64,000 bases of DNA from Bog-756 sp963828385 (GTDB lineage Bacteria > Actinomycetota > Acidimicrobiia > Acidimicrobiales > RAAP-2), in contig CAWHEF010000002.1 in NCBI GenBank assembly GCA_963828385.1, positions 1,364,001 to 1,428,000 on the forward strand. The letters run 5' to 3'. The first letter of the stretch is position 1, and each line of letters opens with the position of its first letter. The notes under the pieces were generated by a model. It made no database searches. It was not told where the DNA came from and saw nothing but the letters and a program-made list of their open reading frames with translations. Position numbers and translations under genes: made by a program. This document shows positions 17,577 to 24,399 of this stretch, one piece after another.

Positions 17577-18358
17577 GTCCGACCGCCCCGATCCGGACGG
17601 CCCTTCCTGGTGGCGGTCACGAGCTGGCTCAGACCACCCGAGAGCGGCCGGTGATTGACCGAGGAGAACCCGGCTCCTCCGAGCATGGCCCGCAGCTCCT
17701 CGGTGGACGGCAGGTATGCGGTCGACTTCGGAAGATACCGGTACGCGTCCCGGTCGGAGAGCACGCCGCCGATCACCGGCACCACGCGGCGGAACCAGAT
17801 GCGGTCGCCGAGCGCCAAAAGGGGCTGTACGGGCTCGGACACCTCGAGCAGGCTGATTCGGCCGCCGGGCCGGACCACCCGTCCGAGCTCGGTGAAGACG
17901 GTGTCGAGGTCGGTGAAGTTCCGTAGGGCATAGCCGCAGGTGACACCGTCCATCGATGCCTCGGCGAGGGGGAGCGCCGACCCGTCGGCCTGGGCCAGGG
18001 GCGCTCGCTGGACATTGGCGGCGAGCATTCCTGAGGAGAAGTCAAGGCCGATCGACCGGAAGCCCTCGCCACCGAGAATGGCGAGGAGGTCACCGGTGCC
18101 GCAGGCGAGATCGAGGACCCGGGAGCCGGCCGGCAGGCCGAGAGCCCGGACGGTGAGCCGCCTCCAACGCTGGTCGAGCCCCAAGGTCATGATGCGGTTG
18201 ACCATGTCGTAGCGGGGGGCGATGGCGTCGAACATCGACCGCACGAAGACTGTCTTCTCGGTCCCGGACGGGAGGTCGGCCCCGGCCGCGCCGGCGTGGG
18301 GCGCTGGATCGGTCGTCTCGGTACTGTCGGTCCCGCCGGCGGTCACCATCGGGGTCAT
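17573..18358 (-). CDS. menG: Demethylmenaquinone methyltransferase
   Basis: A 261-aa class I SAM methyltransferase of the UbiE/MenG (COQ5) family, which performs the last step of menaquinone synthesis. Family signatures are 'VFDAIAPRYDMVNRIMTLGL' (here starting MFDAI), the SAM loop 'VLDLACGTGDL', 'LDFSSGMLA', 'GYALRNFTDLDTVFTELGRV' and 'GGRISLLEVSEP'. About 35 low-complexity residues precede the conserved part. ATG 18358 overlaps the stop of the upstream MerR gene, implying coupling. With menF and menC in this window it supports a menaquinone-based respiratory chain. Confidence 0.93.
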   Translation of the reverse strand: MTPMVTAGGTDSTETTDPAPHAGAAGADLPSGTEKTVFVRSMFDAIAPRYDMVNRIMTLGLDQRWRRLTVRALGLPAGSRVLDLACGTGDLLAILGGEGFRSIGLDFSSGMLAANVQRAPLAQADGSALPLAEASMDGVTCGYALRNFTDLDTVFTELGRVVRPGGRISLLEVSEPVQPLLALGDRIWFRRVVPVIGGVLSDRDAYRYLPKSTAYLPSTEELRAMLGGAGFSSVNHRPLSGGLSQLVTATRKGRPDRGGRT

Positions 18359-19293
18359 TGCCGTCTACCCGGTGGTGGCAGGTCGCTTCGGCTCTCACTT
18401 GTCTCATCGGATGCGTCCAGGGTCCCCACGAGCGATTGCACGGCGCGCCGCTCGTCGGCGGGGGCTACACGTTCGACGTGTTCGAGTGCCGCCTTGAGCA
18501 GAGTGCGGACGAAGTGGTGCCCGACGAGGGTGGCGACGGCGGGCAGGAGCTCGGAGTAGGCCTGGAGGAGTCGCTCCACCTGAGACGGTGCGTCCGTCCC
18601 GGCGCTGCGAAGGGAGCCACGGACATGGGTGGAGAAGAGCCCAACCGCCTCCTCGGCCACGGCGGAGGTGGCTTCGTGGTGACGACGGGCGAGATCGAGC
18701 AGGGCACCCAGGGGTACGCCCCACTCGAGGAGCAGAAGCCCGGCCCGGGCGGCCGCCACGTCTTCTCCCGTATAGCGGTCCCGACCCTCGACCCGCCGGG
18801 GGACGAGGAACCCTTCGGCCTCGACCGCCTTGAGCAGTGCCAGGGGGACTCCGGTCTCCTCGGCCAGCTCGGCCAAGGTGTAGACGGGGCCGCAGCTCTC
18901 GTCACCGAGCACCGGACCCGCACCGGCCGGGTCCTCGGTCCGTACGGGAGGCTGCTCCTCGTATCCGGTCCCGGCGCCGCCCCGGCCCCCCTCGAGTGAG
19001 CGGACACCTGCGACACCGTCCGCGTCCGTCCGGCGGAGCCCCGAGAGCTCGCTCACCAGGGCTTCGTCGGCGGCGTCGAGCTCGCCTGAGATCAGCCGGG
19101 CGATGGTGGCGAGGGTGAACCCCCGCCGTTGCAGGTCCCGGATCCGGGCCAGGCGCTCGACGTGTGGCCGTCCGTACCAGACCACGCGGCCCTGGCGCCG
19201 CGGCGGCTCGAGCAACCCCCGGCTCTGGTAGTAGCGGACGGTGTCGACCGGCACACCGGTCCGGGCCGACAGCTGCTCGATCCGCATCTCCAT
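18355..19293 (-). CDS. MerR-family regulator with two MerR-like helix-turn-helix domains
   Basis: A 312-aa regulator. Residues 3-72 form a MerR DNA-binding domain: 'RIEQLSARTGVPVDTVRYYQ', 'GLLEPPRRQG' and 'VERLARIRDLQRRGFTLATI'. After a disordered Gly/Glu-rich linker, residues 137-205 look like a second MerR-type domain ('YTLAELAEETGVPLALLKAV', then 'DRYTGEDVAAARAGLLLLEW'). A helical C-terminus follows, with no metal-binding Cys pattern. The gene heads a coupled unit with menG and menF and has a near-palindrome at its own promoter, so it may control itself and menaquinone synthesis. Related two-domain MerR proteins occur in Actinobacteria, but I know of no assigned ligand. Confidence 0.85.
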   Translation of the reverse strand: MEMRIEQLSARTGVPVDTVRYYQSRGLLEPPRRQGRVVWYGRPHVERLARIRDLQRRGFTLATIARLISGELDAADEALVSELSGLRRTDADGVAGVRSLEGGRGGAGTGYEEQPPVRTEDPAGAGPVLGDESCGPVYTLAELAEETGVPLALLKAVEAEGFLVPRRVEGRDRYTGEDVAAARAGLLLLEWGVPLGALLDLARRHHEATSAVAEEAVGLFSTHVRGSLRSAGTDAPSQVERLLQAYSELLPAVATLVGHHFVRTLLKAALEHVERVAPADERRAVQSLVGTLDASDETSESRSDLPPPGRRQ

Positions 19294-19299
19294 GCTCCA

Positions 19300-19320
19300 A
19301 CTCTAGGAGTGATCGCTCCT
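19300..19320 (-). promoter_or_regulatory. Candidate promoter and operator of the MerR gene
   Basis: On the minus strand a 16-bp near-palindrome (AGGAGCGATCACTCCT, 14 of 16 symmetric) abuts the -10-like TAGAGT, which ends six bases before the start codon. An operator directly upstream of the -10 is the usual MerR arrangement, so autoregulation is likely. No good -35 is seen. Confidence 0.55.
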
Positions 19321-19329
19321 ATGGTTCGA

Positions 19330-19379
19330 GCGGCCGGCGCACGCCGGACGGTGATCAGCGCGGCCGGCGCACGCCGGAC
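19330..19379. repeat. Two direct repeats, each with a perfect 6-bp hairpin
   Basis: A 20-bp unit (gcggccggcgcacgccggac) occurs at 19330-19349 and 19360-19379. Each contains CCGGCG-CA-CGCCGG, a perfect inverted repeat. The pair lies downstream of the MaoC gene and upstream of the MerR promoter. It may end the MaoC transcript, although there is no T-run. Confidence 0.7.
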
Positions 19380-19389
19380 CGGTGGTCGC

Positions 19390-19845
19390 TCACGTGTAAT
19401 AGCGGTACACGACCTCGGCCACGCAGCTCGGCTTGGACGATCCCTCCGTCTCAAGGGTGATGGCGAGTGCCGCCTGCGCGCCACCGGGAATCTCCTCGAC
19501 GGCGGCGACGGAGGCAGCGAGGCGGATGTTGCTGTCGACCGCTACCGGGGCGGGGAACCGGACCCGGTTGCACCCGTAGTTGACCCCCATCGAGAACCCT
19601 TCGACCTGGACGACCTCGTGGAGATAGACGGGGATGAGGGAGAGCGTGAGATAGCCGTGGGCGATCGTGGTCCCGAAAGGACCGCCCTTGGCTCGTTCGG
19701 GATCGACATGGATCCACTGGTGGTCACCGGTGGCGTCGGCGAAACGGTCGATCATGTCCTGATCGACTCGATGCCATGCACCGTGCCCGAGGTCCTTGCC
19801 GACCAGGTTCCGGAGCGATGCGATGTCCTTGACGGTGGTTGCCAT
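19390..19845 (-). CDS. MaoC-family (R)-specific enoyl-CoA hydratase-like protein
   Basis: A 151-aa hot-dog-fold protein of the MaoC dehydratase family. The catalytic Asp and His sit in 'FADATGDHQWIHVDPERA', followed by 'GPFGTTIAHGYLTLSLIP'. The C-terminal half carries 'VNYGCNRVRFPAPV'. Relatives hydrate (R)-enoyl-CoA in fatty-acid breakdown or side-chain metabolism; the substrate is not known here. I prefer ATG 19845, which follows a -10 box by six bases, over an upstream GTG that would add 18 residues. It stands alone between the MerR unit and the transporter gene. Confidence 0.85.
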   Translation of the reverse strand: MATTVKDIASLRNLVGKDLGHGAWHRVDQDMIDRFADATGDHQWIHVDPERAKGGPFGTTIAHGYLTLSLIPVYLHEVVQVEGFSMGVNYGCNRVRFPAPVAVDSNIRLAASVAAVEEIPGGAQAALAITLETEGSSKPSCVAEVVYRYYT

Positions 19846-19851
19846 GGATCC

Positions 19852-19857
19852 ACTGTA
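19852..19857 (-). promoter_or_regulatory. Candidate -10 box of MaoC gene
   Basis: TACAGT on the minus strand ends six bases before ATG 19845, supporting that start and a leaderless transcript. Confidence 0.5.
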
Positions 19858-20012
19858 GGAGACCATGGATCCGATTGTGGGAGAGGCGGAACGACCCAAC
19901 CGCCTTCAGGGTGGCATGGACGGGAGCGACGACGTGCGAGCACCCGGGCCCGTCGCGAGCTGAGGGCGTCCTTCTCCTCCACGTCAGCGGTCCCTATCCC
20001 GATCGCCGTCGA

Positions 20013-20018
20013 TACGCT
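20013..20018 (+). promoter_or_regulatory. Candidate -10 box of VIT1-type transporter
   Basis: TACGCT ends seven bases before GTG 20026, with no Shine-Dalgarno between. Confidence 0.45.
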
Positions 20019-20025
20019 GGCCTCC

Positions 20026-20715
20026 GTGGTCGACCACCACCACCGCAACGTCCAGGCCGGAGGAGCGAGGGCTGCCGTCTTCGGGGTCAGCGACGGGCTC
20101 GTGTCCAACGTCTCGCTCATCCTGGGCATGGCCGGAGCCCATGCTGCCGCCGGGGACGTCCGCCTCGCCGGTCTCGCCGGGCTGATCGGGGGCGCATGCT
20201 CGATGGCCGCCGGCGAGTACGTCTCGATGCGGGCCCAGTCCGAGCTCATGGAGCACGAGCTGGACGTCGAGCGTGAAGCGATCCACCTCGACCCGGAGGT
20301 CGAGGGTCGGGAGCTGGCGGCAATCTACGAGCGCCGTGGACTGGAGCCCGACCTCGCCCTGGAGCTCTCGTCCAAGATGATGCGCGATCCCGACGTGGCA
20401 CTCGAGACCCATGCCCGCGAGGAGCTCGGCTTCGATCCCAAGGAGACCGGTAACCCGATCCAGGCGTCGGTCTCCTCGTTCCTCACCTTCGCCTTCGGCG
20501 CCCTCATCCCGTTGTTGCCGTGGCTGGCCGGTGGCGGCTCCGGGAGCACGTTGGCGTCGGTGGTCCTCGGCGCCGTCGCCGCCTTTGCCGTGGGCGCGGC
20601 GCTCGCCCACTTCACCGGGCGCTCGTGGCTGTGGTCCGCCTGTCGCCAGCTACTGATCGCCGCCGTGGCGGCCGGTGTCACCTACTCGATCGGGCACGTG
20701 GTCGGCGCCCGGTGA
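20026..20715 (+). CDS. VIT1/CCC1-family iron/manganese transporter
   Basis: A 229-aa membrane protein of the vacuolar iron transporter family, which moves Fe2+ or Mn2+. The signature 'GARAAVFGVSDGLVSNVSLI' forms the first helix and 'GACSMAAGEYVSMRAQSEL' the second. A cytoplasmic helical insert of about 80 residues follows ('IYERRGLEPDLALELSSKMM', 'ETHAREELGFDP'). Three more helices lead to the end. GTG 20026 gives a short His-rich N-terminus and suits the -10 spacing. Direction of transport and metal cannot be read from the sequence. It is convergent with mshD. Confidence 0.88.
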   Translation: MVDHHHRNVQAGGARAAVFGVSDGLVSNVSLILGMAGAHAAAGDVRLAGLAGLIGGACSMAAGEYVSMRAQSELMEHELDVEREAIHLDPEVEGRELAAIYERRGLEPDLALELSSKMMRDPDVALETHAREELGFDPKETGNPIQASVSSFLTFAFGALIPLLPWLAGGGSGSTLASVVLGAVAAFAVGAALAHFTGRSWLWSACRQLLIAAVAAGVTYSIGHVVGAR

Positions 20716-20753
20716 CCCGGGTCGATCCCCGCTGATCCCCGCTGATCCGTGCT

Positions 20754-20780
20754 CTGACCAGCGTTGTGATCCGCGGTCAG
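20754..20780. terminator. Candidate bidirectional hairpin between transporter and mshD
   Basis: CTGACC (20754-20759) pairs with GGTCAG (20775-20780), extended by GCG/CGC after a one-base bulge, with an eight-base loop. The 3' arm overlaps the mshD stop. There is no T-tract, as is common in GC-rich Actinobacteria. Confidence 0.45.
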
Positions 20781-21793
20781 CCCGGTTGGCCCAGATCCAG
20801 CCGGTAGGCACGGTCGGCGTGGTGCTCGACGAAGCCGAGGGACCGGTAGAGGGCGATGGCGGCCCGGTTTTCGCCGTCCACGTACAGCATCCCCACCCTG
20901 AGCCCGCGTTCGGCGAGCCACCCGAGCCCGGCGCGGGTCAGCAGCCGACCGTAGCCCCGGCCATGGGCCGCCGGATGGACGCCGATCACGTAGATCTCAC
21001 CGAGGGCGGGATCGGCGCCGCGATGGACCTTCGTCCAGCATGAGCCGACCATCCGCCCGTCCACCTCGAGCACCCGAAGCCCGTCGGGGTCGAACCACGG
21101 CTCCCGCTCGCGCTCGGCCAACGTGGCGACCGTCCAGTTGCCCTGTTCGGGGTGACCGACGAAGGCGCGGTTGTTGACCTCTAGCCACGCCTGTTCGTCG
21201 CGGCCGGGCACGAACGCCCGCGTCCGGCCGAGGGCGTCGCCTGCAGGCTCGTCGAGCGGCAGGGGACAGCGGAGCTGGAGCAGCGTCCGCTCGGTGGAGA
21301 AGCGGTACCGACGGGCGCGGGCTTCATCGCGGTCGTCGACATGGTGGACCCACAGCACGACCTCCCGGCCCTCGCCCCGGCGCGCCGTGTCGATGGCAGA
21401 GGAGAGAAGGCGATCGGTGATCCTCTCGGCGTCCTGTGCAGTCGGATCGACGACGAGCTCCACGGCATACCGACCGCCGCCGGACGCAGAGTCACCGTGG
21501 GCATCGGCCGCCAACGGAGACTGGGCGCCGATCTGCGCGTAGCCGACCAGTCTTCCCGGTGGACGGCCGTCCGACACCTGCTCGCGGACGAGCACGGCAG
21601 CGACGAGCTCATCGGAGGCCCCTGCCCCTGCCGTCTCGTCACCAGCGTGCCGGTGGGCGAGCCGAAGGGCGCGCCGCTTCCCCTCGCTCAAGGGCAGATG
21701 CCCGATCGCCGCCCTCGTCCGGTCGATGAGGGCGGACACCTCGAGGCTCTGGTCGTGGTCGGGTACCCGCACCACCTCGGACGAGACCGTCAC
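20777..21793 (-). CDS. mshD: Mycothiol synthase (N-acetyltransferase)
   Basis: A 338-aa protein with two GNAT domains that acetylates Cys-GlcN-Ins, the last step of mycothiol synthesis. The C-terminal active domain shows 'FVGHPEQGNWTVATLAERE', 'WFDPDGLRVLEVDGRMVGSC', 'EIYVIGVHPAAHGRGYGRLL' (the acetyl-CoA loop) and 'LYVDGENRAAIALYRSLGF'. The N-terminal domain is degenerate, as in known MshD. GTG 21793 is chosen because it sits seven bases after a -10 box; a longer frame would cross the divergent nth promoter. Mycothiol is largely confined to Actinobacteria, which makes this the best taxonomic marker here. Confidence 0.93.
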   Translation of the reverse strand: MTVSSEVVRVPDHDQSLEVSALIDRTRAAIGHLPLSEGKRRALRLAHRHAGDETAGAGASDELVAAVLVREQVSDGRPPGRLVGYAQIGAQSPLAADAHGDSASGGGRYAVELVVDPTAQDAERITDRLLSSAIDTARRGEGREVVLWVHHVDDRDEARARRYRFSTERTLLQLRCPLPLDEPAGDALGRTRAFVPGRDEQAWLEVNNRAFVGHPEQGNWTVATLAEREREPWFDPDGLRVLEVDGRMVGSCWTKVHRGADPALGEIYVIGVHPAAHGRGYGRLLTRAGLGWLAERGLRVGMLYVDGENRAAIALYRSLGFVEHHADRAYRLDLGQPG

Positions 21794-21800
21794 CCGGGCG

Positions 21801-21850
21801 ACGCTACCAACGCCCTCGTCAACAGGCTCTTGGGGGCCGGTTGGTAGCGT
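21801..21850. promoter_or_regulatory. Divergent mshD/nth promoters within an 11-bp perfect inverted repeat
   Basis: ACGCTACCAAC (21801-21811) and GTTGGTAGCGT (21840-21850) are exact reverse complements 28 bp apart. Each carries a TAGCGT -10 box pointing outward, and each box ends seven bases before its start codon (mshD GTG 21793, nth ATG 21858). The symmetry suggests paired leaderless promoters or a shared operator. Confidence 0.6.
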
Positions 21851-21857
21851 GCCGACG

Positions 21858-22607
21858 ATGGGTCGACCGAGATCACCGGCGGGGCGCGCCCGCGAGTCGG
21901 ACAAGCTCCTCGAACGCCTCTATCCCGGTTCGGCCCGTGAGCTGTGCGCTCTCGACCATGCGACCCCGTTCCAACTCCTCGTAGCCACCATCCTCTCCGC
22001 CCAGTGCACCGACGAGCGGGTCAATCGCACCACGCCGGCGTTGTTCGCCAGGTTCCCCGACCCCGAGCCGATGGCCGGCGCCGAGCTGTCCGAGGTCGAG
22101 GGGCTCATCCGTCCGACCGGCTTCTTCCGGTCCAAGGCGCGCAACCTGGTGGGCATGGCTCAGGCGCTGGTCGAGCGGTTCGACGGTACCGTGCCCACCG
22201 ACCTCGGCGACCTGGTCAGCCTGCCGGGCGTGGGCCGGAAGACCGGCAACGTTGTGCGGAGCGTCGGCTTCGGGCTGCCCGGACTCCCCGTCGACACCCA
22301 TGTCCTGCGGCTCTCCCGACGCCTGGATCTGACGGCGGAAACGGACCCGGTCAGCGTCGAGGCCGACCTCAACCGGCTCGTTCCGGCGGCTCGACGGGGG
22401 AGCTTCAGCCTCCGCCTGATCCTCCACGGTCGGGCCGTTTGCCGCGCCAGGACACCCCGGTGCCCGGAGTGTGTCCTGTCCGCGTTCTGCCCGTCGGCCA
22501 CCATTCCCATGGTCGCCCTCCGGGGGACTGAGTCTCGGGCCGCACCCCGGACAACGTCTGGAACCGAAACCCGGGAAAGCAATGTCGGCGGTCAGGAGCA
22601 AGACTGA
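21858..22607 (+). CDS. nth: Endonuclease III (DNA glycosylase/AP lyase)
   Basis: A 249-aa base-excision repair enzyme that removes oxidised pyrimidines. The helix-hairpin-helix 'LVSLPGVGRKTGNVV' carries the catalytic Lys, and the Asp lies in 'VDTHVLRLSRRL'. 'LLVATILSAQCTDERVN' matches the family N-terminal helices. A 4Fe-4S cluster is indicated by Cys-x6-Cys-x2-Cys-x5-Cys near the end (CRARTPRCPECVLSAFC). About 40 unconserved residues follow the cluster. ATG 21858 is seven bases after its -10 box. Confidence 0.94.
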   Translation: MGRPRSPAGRARESDKLLERLYPGSARELCALDHATPFQLLVATILSAQCTDERVNRTTPALFARFPDPEPMAGAELSEVEGLIRPTGFFRSKARNLVGMAQALVERFDGTVPTDLGDLVSLPGVGRKTGNVVRSVGFGLPGLPVDTHVLRLSRRLDLTAETDPVSVEADLNRLVPAARRGSFSLRLILHGRAVCRARTPRCPECVLSAFCPSATIPMVALRGTESRAAPRTTSGTETRESNVGGQEQD

Positions 22608-22749
22608 CTCGCTCGAGCACCGCGTGAAATTGTCCGTCGCACTGACTGGAAATCGTCACCAAAACGTGATGGTCTAGTAACGCCGGATCCGGTTCCCGCC
22701 AACCGGTTCCGTTGAACGGTGTTCGGGATCCGCCGCCCGACCCGTTCGC

Positions 22750-22778
22750 GCGAAGGCACCCCTCAGGGGTGCCTTCGC
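22750..22778. terminator. Strong bidirectional hairpin terminator
   Basis: GCGAAGGCACCCCT and AGGGGTGCCTTCGC are exact reverse complements flanking one base (13 bp stem with a 3-nt loop in practice). It lies between convergent nth and the small gene at 22833-23030. It is the clearest hairpin in the window and probably ends both transcripts. Confidence 0.8.
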
Positions 22779-22787
22779 CGCGTCTCG

Positions 22788-22819
22788 GCTCCGACCGCGT
22801 CTACGCTCCGACCGCGTCT
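22788..22819. repeat. 15-bp direct repeat with 17-bp period
   Basis: gctccgaccgcgtct occurs at 22788-22802 and 22805-22819, just downstream of the small minus-strand gene. No function is apparent. Confidence 0.7.
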
Positions 22820-22832
22820 CGGCAGGGGACGC

Positions 22833-23030
22833 TCATCGTTTGGCCAGCGTGGCTGCGAGCTTCGTGAGCCGACGGTTGGCGGCGCTCAGCGAACGCTCGA
22901 TGGCGAAGAGCTCGCGGGCCGTCTCGTCGTCCTTGACCGTGTCTGCGGCGTCGGCCGACGCGATGACTCGGCGGGTCAGCTCATCGAGTGCGGTGGCGAG
23001 GGAGGAGAGCTCGGCAGGGCTGGTGACCAT
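22833..23030 (-). CDS. Small helical hypothetical protein (65 aa)
   Basis: I do not recognise this gene. From ATG 23030 it encodes 65 residues, rich in Ala, Leu, Glu and Arg with no Gly, Trp or Cys, predicting one or two long helices that could form a coiled coil ('ELSSLATALDELTRRVIASA', 'ARELFAIERSLSAANRRLTK'). It is divergent from hisD (64 bp between starts) and ends before a strong hairpin, so it looks like a complete unit. The frame continues upstream without a stop, but that stretch is Arg/Ser-rich and overlaps hisD, so I do not include it. Confidence 0.6.
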   Translation of the reverse strand: MVTSPAELSSLATALDELTRRVIASADAADTVKDDETARELFAIERSLSAANRRLTKLAATLAKR

Positions 23031-23079
23031 GGCGCGATCATCGCGCCGGTCGTCGGACCTGGCGCTCCGACCCGTCCGG

Positions 23080-23085
23080 TAGCAT
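23080..23085 (+). promoter_or_regulatory. Candidate -10 box of the his operon
   Basis: TAGCAT lies nine bases before ATG 23095. There is no room for a leader peptide or attenuator, so histidine control, if any, must act at the promoter. Confidence 0.5.
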
Positions 23086-23094
23086 CGGCGGGCT

Positions 23095-24399
23095 ATGTCG
23101 TTGCGTCGACTGGATGCCCGCGGCCTCGCCGGCGACCGCCGGGCCCTTGCCGACGCACTGCCGCGTCCCATCGACGAACAGGATCGGTCCGCCGGCACCG
23201 TCGCCGGGATCATCGCCCAGGTGCGCTCGGGCGGCGATGAGGCACTCCGTCGACTGACCGAGGAGCTCGATCATGCGGCGATCGATGACATACGGGTGCC
23301 CGCTGCCGAGATCGACGCCGCCCGCCACCGAGTCCCCCCTTCCCTCCTCGGAGCGTTGACGGTGGCGCGTGACCGCATCGCTGCCTACCACGCCCACGAG
23401 GCCCGGCTCGACACCCCCGAGGCGACATTCGAGTCGGACGGGATCACGGTGCGTTCGTTCACGCGCCCTGTCCACCGGGCCGGCTGCTACGCCCCCGGCG
23501 GCCGGGCACGCTACCCGTCCACCGTCCTCATGTGCGCGGTGCCGGCCCGGGTGGCCGGAGTGGCAGAGGTCGTGCTCTGCGTGCCGCCCGGGCCGGACGG
23601 GCGCGTCGACGACGCCTCCCTCGCCGCCGCCTCGGTCGCCGGGGTCGACGAGGTCTACCGGGTCGGAGGGGCCCAGGCGATCGCCGCCTTGGCGTACGGA
23701 ACAGAGACCATCGAACCGGTCGCCACGGTCGTCGGGCCCGGCAACCGCTACGTGGCCGAGGCGAAACGCCAGGTGTCGGGCGTGGTCGGGGTGGCCTCCG
23801 CGTTCGCCGGCCCCTCGGAGGTGGTGGTGGTGGCCGGTCCCGAGACCCCGACCGGCCTGGCCGCTGTCGACCTCGTGGTCCAGGCCGAGCACGGGCCCGA
23901 CGGCCTTGCCTGGCTGGTGACCTGGTCCGAGGATGTCCTGACTGCGGTGACCGAGGAGGTCGATGCCATGGTGGCCCGGTCGCCGCGCCGGGTGGATCTC
24001 GAAGCGACCCTCGACGCCGGCGGCTACGCGGTCCTGGTGGACGGTCCGGCTCAGGCGGTGGCAGTGGCAAACGTCGTGGCCCCCGAGCACCTCGAGCTGC
24101 TGGTGGACGACGCCGAGCGCCTGTTGCCGCTGGTGGAGTCGGCCGGGGCCGTCTTCCTCGGTGTCGGTTCGCCGGCCAGCGTGGGCGACTATCTCGCCGG
24201 CCCTAACCACGTGCTTCCGACCAACAGGACGGCCCGTTTTGCAAGCGCCCTCAGGGTCGACGACTTCCGTCGCCACCTCCACGCCGTGCAGGTCACGGAG
24301 AGGGCCATCGACGTCCTCGGTCCCCATGTGATCACCTTGGCCGAAACCGAGGGCCTGGATGCCCACGCCGAATCGGTCCGGTTGCGACGGTCCCGGTGA
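23095..24399 (+). CDS. hisD: Histidinol dehydrogenase
   Basis: A 434-aa NAD-dependent zinc enzyme that oxidises L-histidinol to L-histidine in two steps. The signature is complete: 'RAGCYAPGGRARYPSTVLM', 'VYRVGGAQAIAALAYGTET', 'VVGPGNRYVAEAKRQVSG', 'AGPSEVVVVAG', 'AEHGPDGLAWLVT' and the catalytic Glu-His in 'NVVAPEHLELLVDD'. 'GPNHVLPTNRTARFASALRV' closes the site. It is the first gene of hisD-C-B-H-A-F and overlaps hisC by 4 bp. Length is normal. Confidence 0.97.
   Translation: MSLRRLDARGLAGDRRALADALPRPIDEQDRSAGTVAGIIAQVRSGGDEALRRLTEELDHAAIDDIRVPAAEIDAARHRVPPSLLGALTVARDRIAAYHAHEARLDTPEATFESDGITVRSFTRPVHRAGCYAPGGRARYPSTVLMCAVPARVAGVAEVVLCVPPGPDGRVDDASLAAASVAGVDEVYRVGGAQAIAALAYGTETIEPVATVVGPGNRYVAEAKRQVSGVVGVASAFAGPSEVVVVAGPETPTGLAAVDLVVQAEHGPDGLAWLVTWSEDVLTAVTEEVDAMVARSPRRVDLEATLDAGGYAVLVDGPAQAVAVANVVAPEHLELLVDDAERLLPLVESAGAVFLGVGSPASVGDYLAGPNHVLPTNRTARFASALRVDDFRRHLHAVQVTERAIDVLGPHVITLAETEGLDAHAESVRLRRSR

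Noticed and set aside
16164..17654. Plus-strand open frame of 496 codons opposite menF
   Set aside because: It is Gly/Arg/Pro-rich shadow coding against a gene with complete isochorismate synthase motifs.
20716..20753. 10-bp repeats (ctgatccccg) after the VIT1-type gene
   Set aside because: There are only two to three short imperfect copies in a 60-bp gap; too little to assign any role.
22620..22749. Structured RNA after nth, flanked by CGGATCC (22684-22690) and GGATCCG (22726-22732)
   Set aside because: The outer arms pair, but the interior shows only short, competing pairings and no known RNA family pattern. It may be part of the termination region.
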